64,000 nt of DNA. It comes from an uncultured Phascolarctobacterium sp. GTDB taxonomy: Bacteria; Bacillota; Negativicutes; Acidaminococcales; Acidaminococcaceae. The stretch spans positions 1 through 64,000 of the forward strand of contig NZ_CAKPTG010000009.1 of NCBI RefSeq assembly GCF_934190775.1, in the 5' to 3' direction. Both the position numbers and the translations under genes were made by a program. Each line of letters opens with the position of its first letter. Within the stretch, counting starts at the first letter, position 1. Positions 60,877 through 64,000 of this stretch are shown here, piece by piece. Under the pieces are notes generated by a model that searched no databases, was not told the DNA's origin, and saw nothing but the letters and a program-made list of their open reading frames with translations.

Positions 60877-63800
60877 ATGGAAACACAGAGCCTGAAAGAA
60901 ATAGCATGGGAAGCAGATTATCGTAGTTCCAGTGTTAAAGATAACGGGGAACCGGTTGACATCCTGCACGATTTTTATATTCCTGCATTGGAACGTAGCG
61001 TGAAATATGATAGAGTAGCAGGCTATTTCCGTTCTACTTCTTTGGCAGCAGCTTCGCAAGGATTTACTAGTTTTTTAAAGAATGACGGGCATATGCGCCT
61101 TATTGTCGGAGCTGATATGGCATTAGAGGATGTAGCTGCAATTTTAGAGGGCAATTCTCAAAGATTATCCGATAAACTAATGCAGGAACTTGATGACGAA
61201 GATGCTTGGACCGACGAAGTAAAAAATGGTGTTGCTCTGCTGTCTGAAATGGTTGCCAAAGGAAGATTGGAAGTAAAAGTAGGATTTAGAATTAATTCTA
61301 ACACTGGCAAACCACTTTCTTTAGATGACAATGAAGATGGATACGTCCATGAAAAATGGTTCATTATGACTGATGCCGAGGGGAATAGTATTAGTTGTGG
61401 CGGGTCTCTCAACGAATCCAAAACAGCATTGACCATTAACGCGGAAAACATTCATGTAACCTGTGCATGGGACGGGCCAAAGTTCCAAAAAACAGTAGAA
61501 ACAGCAAAGAAAGATTTTGAGGCTTTTTGGGCAAATAAAAACCCACATATGAAAGTTTACACTTTGCCTGAAGCAGTTAAGAAAAAATTGGTCAGACTTA
61601 AAAATTTACGGAACAAGCCTACGGAAATAGATGGAACTGTCGTTAATATCAAACCCAAACTGAGCAATGAAGAGCTTCTTCAGTTTGCTGTGCTTAAAGA
61701 TGCACCAAAGATGGCTAATGGTATCTATGTTGGTATGTATTCTGCACCTGTAGAAGCATGGCCACATCAGGAAGTAGTTGCACGTAGACTAGTAGAGACT
61801 TTTCCATATTCGTATATGATGTGTGACGAAGTAGGTCTTGGCAAAACAATTGAAGCAGCTTTAGCGATGCGTAGCTTGATCCTTTCCGGCAGAGCCAAAA
61901 GAGTGCTTGTAATAGCACCGGCAGGATTGACGGAACAGTGGCATCGTGAACTTGCAGACAAAGCATTACTGCCTTTCGCACGTAGCTGGAATCAATATGG
62001 TACAGGTATTGTTAGCGAGTGGACTTATCCATACGCAAGAGATTGCAACCACGATAACCTTTACGCGGAACCTTTAAATGTTGTTTCTAGCGGCTTGGCT
62101 CAGCGACCGGAACGCAGACAGCAATTAAATGCAGCAGGAAATTTTGATATTGTCCTTTTGGACGAAGCACATTATGCACGTAGAAGTAATCCTGCTAAAG
62201 GAACGTCCGGTATGGCGCAATATAACCGACTTTATAAACTTTTAAGTGAAAATGTGCGCAAGCACACTAAAGCGTTATGGATGGCGACAGCTACACCTAT
62301 GCAGTTAGATGCAGTAGAGGCGTATGATTTACTCCGCTTAGCTGGTCGTTCCGGGCCCTTTATGGAGGACTCGTCCTTGTGTATGGGCTATTTCGAATTA
62401 CTGTATAATATCACTAAAGGTGAAGACCTTACTCAACAGCAGTGGTCCTTTATGGGACAAAGCTTTGTTCAAATAGAAATGCTCGACCACTATTTATGGG
62501 AGTTCTTGAATGCTACAGTAATAGATGGTCGCAATAAGAACGTTTTGAAAGATATGCCTTTTAAGCAACCCAAAAGAATCGATGTGAAAAATCTTAAGAA
62601 ACCTCTTTTTTCAGCTTCTCCGTTGGCAAGAGTTATGCAAAGACATACAAGATCCTTGTTGGAGCTTTATAGTGCAAAAGGCAAGCTTAAAAGTAATCTT
62701 GCCAAACGAAAAATTCGTCCTATAGCTGCCATTAAATTTACAGATGAAGAAGCGGATTTTTATGCTTCGCTAGAAGAGTATTGCATAGAGTTGCGGAATC
62801 AGATGTTAAGGTACAACAAAGAAGCTAAAGATGCACTTGCTTTTTTGTTGAATTTCTTGCAGTTGCGCTTCGCCTCTAGCTTATACGCTATCCAGAAGAC
62901 TTTGGAACGACGTTTAAGCAAGGTTAGGAAGACGCTGTTGTTGGGAGCAAGAACGTTTGAAACCGAAGATGAACTAAGAGAAGCAATAGAAGCTTTGAAG
63001 GACATCAAGGATGATGATGGTTACGATGAAAGGGACTTCAGCGATATTACCCTTGATGTGCTGCTAAAATCACGTACCGAAGGAGATTTAGAGTGGGAAG
63101 CCAACAAGTTAGAAAAAATGCTTGGAAAGCTAAATAATATTACAGGCACTCCTTCTAAAATCAGTCGTCTGCTAGAAGAAATAGAAATACGCAAAGATGG
63201 TGAACGCGTTAAACAGCTTGTAATCTTCACGCGTTTTTATGATTCCTTGTATAGTATTCGCCGGTACTTATCCATAAAGGAGCCTAGGCTGAGAGTTGGC
63301 GTATATTCCGGTAGCAAAGTGTGCTACTATGATGGAGAAAAAGGCAAGGATGTTGAAACGAGTCGCGATCATGTAAAAAGACTTTTCCGCGCTGGGGAAA
63401 TAGATATTTTGTTATGTACTGATGCTGCTGCCGAAGGTTTGAACTTGCAATCAGCGGATTTCCTGATAAATTTCGATTTAGGTTGGAATCCAATGAAAAT
63501 TGAGCAGCGTATAGGCCGTATAGACCGTATCGGACAAAAGTTCCCTAAGATAGAAGTCCTCAATATGTGCTATCTTGATAGTGCTGAGGAAATCGTATAT
63601 GGTCGGTTACTTCGTCGTTTGACAGAGGCAAACTATATTGTTGGTACGCAACAAGTTTCTATGCTTCCTGTAACGCCTGATGATTTCCGAAAGCTTCAAT
63701 CAGAAGAACTTTCTTTGGATGAACTTACTAAAGAAGCGGAGAAAAAACTGGAGGAAGAAAAGAAACAAGTTGCATCTATGGAAATATCTGCCCAAGATAT

Positions 63801-64000
63801 TTATGACATTTACGATAAGTTGAGCAAAAATGCAAAACAAAAATCTTTGCCTGCAACAGTTGAGAATATGTGGGATGCTTTTTCCAATTCTTCTTATCTA
63901 GTTCAATCCGGGATGATGTCTGTCGATGGCGATATGATTACACGATTAGATGGCGTGAATAGTGTGTCTTATACTAAGGACAGAAGCAAGTTGTCGGATA
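60877..64000 (+). CDS. PLD-nuclease/SNF2-family helicase of a defence operon (partial, runs off the window)
   Basis: At least 1041 codons are open with no stop before the window end. The N-terminal part (residues 15-200) is phospholipase-D-like: KYDRVAGYFRS, HEKWFIMTD near 158 and CGGSLNESKTA. The SNF2/HepA helicase has CDEVGLGKTIEAAL (about 317-330), LLDEAHYARR (about 429), MATATPMQLD, VIFTRFYDS, CTDAAAEGLNLQ and EQRIGRIDRIGQK (about 875). An acidic/basic coiled stretch begins near 950. The HKD motif has one extra residue between Lys and Asp. The ATG at 60877 has GGTGG upstream; an in-frame ATG at 60862 is possible. It should translocate on and possibly cut invading DNA. Confidence 0.88.
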   Translation, partial: METQSLKEIAWEADYRSSSVKDNGEPVDILHDFYIPALERSVKYDRVAGYFRSTSLAAASQGFTSFLKNDGHMRLIVGADMALEDVAAILEGNSQRLSDKLMQELDDEDAWTDEVKNGVALLSEMVAKGRLEVKVGFRINSNTGKPLSLDDNEDGYVHEKWFIMTDAEGNSISCGGSLNESKTALTINAENIHVTCAWDGPKFQKTVETAKKDFEAFWANKNPHMKVYTLPEAVKKKLVRLKNLRNKPTEIDGTVVNIKPKLSNEELLQFAVLKDAPKMANGIYVGMYSAPVEAWPHQEVVARRLVETFPYSYMMCDEVGLGKTIEAALAMRSLILSGRAKRVLVIAPAGLTEQWHRELADKALLPFARSWNQYGTGIVSEWTYPYARDCNHDNLYAEPLNVVSSGLAQRPERRQQLNAAGNFDIVLLDEAHYARRSNPAKGTSGMAQYNRLYKLLSENVRKHTKALWMATATPMQLDAVEAYDLLRLAGRSGPFMEDSSLCMGYFELLYNITKGEDLTQQQWSFMGQSFVQIEMLDHYLWEFLNATVIDGRNKNVLKDMPFKQPKRIDVKNLKKPLFSASPLARVMQRHTRSLLELYSAKGKLKSNLAKRKIRPIAAIKFTDEEADFYASLEEYCIELRNQMLRYNKEAKDALAFLLNFLQLRFASSLYAIQKTLERRLSKVRKTLLLGARTFETEDELREAIEALKDIKDDDGYDERDFSDITLDVLLKSRTEGDLEWEANKLEKMLGKLNNITGTPSKISRLLEEIEIRKDGERVKQLVIFTRFYDSLYSIRRYLSIKEPRLRVGVYSGSKVCYYDGEKGKDVETSRDHVKRLFRAGEIDILLCTDAAAEGLNLQSADFLINFDLGWNPMKIEQRIGRIDRIGQKFPKIEVLNMCYLDSAEEIVYGRLLRRLTEANYIVGTQQVSMLPVTPDDFRKLQSEELSLDELTKEAEKKLEEEKKQVASMEISAQDIYDIYDKLSKNAKQKSLPATVENMWDAFSNSSYLVQSGMMSVDGDMITRLDGVNSVSYTKDRSKLSD

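Noticed and set aside
53841..64000. DISARM, BREX or classical type I restriction-modification
   Set aside because: There is no DUF1998 (DrmB), PglZ, BrxC/BrxL, or HsdS/HsdR-like gene. The DUF499 plus DUF1156 plus PLD-SNF2 set fits the helicase-methylase-ATPase class better.

Overview
The window looks like a chromosome segment from a diderm Firmicute of the Negativicutes, most likely the Acidaminococcaceae (Phascolarctobacterium-like). This is inferred from the mixture of Firmicute-type promoters, riboswitch and ECF transporter with CpxP/Spy-like periplasmic and Mrp-type membrane genes, and from activator/dehydratase-like proteins of the 2-hydroxyglutaryl-CoA dehydratase superfamily. No 16S rRNA or marker gene settles the species.

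Left part (1-7000): an Rpn-type nuclease gene, then a complete type II-C CRISPR-Cas locus. It has a 15-repeat array (crRNA strand +), then cas2, cas1 and a compact cas9 on the minus strand, then a tracrRNA just upstream of cas9. Every repeat ends in an extended -10 promoter, so each spacer can be transcribed from its upstream repeat, as described for Neisseria and Campylobacter II-C loci. The tracrRNA has a 36-nt anti-repeat, a nexus, a terminator hairpin and a good promoter of its own.

Middle part (7000-48200) is ordinary core genome. It holds a split activase/dehydratase-like pair, a Na/phosphate symporter with a possible Pho box, a cysteine-less thioredoxin-fold protein, an amino-acid ABC transporter, and metNIQ under a SAM-I riboswitch. 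These are followed by a full histidine operon headed by a TrpR-like regulator (yerC-hisZGDCBHAF-hisIE), a candidate small RNA, hicAB, and an ECF transporter with a TrpP-like S component. Then come a TetR regulator, a CpxP/Spy-like secreted protein divergent from a two-component system, an SDR enzyme, glutamate racemase, a large Mrp-type cation/proton antiporter operon with a split MrpA and three antiporter-like subunits, an EamA exporter, a LarA-family racemase and an XRE regulator.

Right part (48247-64000) is a mobile element that seems to begin at tRNA-Thr(CGT). It carries a CI-like repressor, divergent promoter and operators, excisionase, tyrosine integrase and a replisome-organiser gene. 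That gene contains 33-bp tandem repeats, and the same CGACA-N14-GTCG signature recurs in two non-coding repeat arrays downstream, which suggests an origin of replication. The cargo is a serine recombinase whose stop codon overlaps the start of a defence operon: DUF499-type ATPase, small unknown protein, DUF1156 DNA methylase, and PLD plus SNF2 helicase, the last running off the window. This operon resembles the helicase-methylase-ATPase (Hma) class. The right end of the element was not found.
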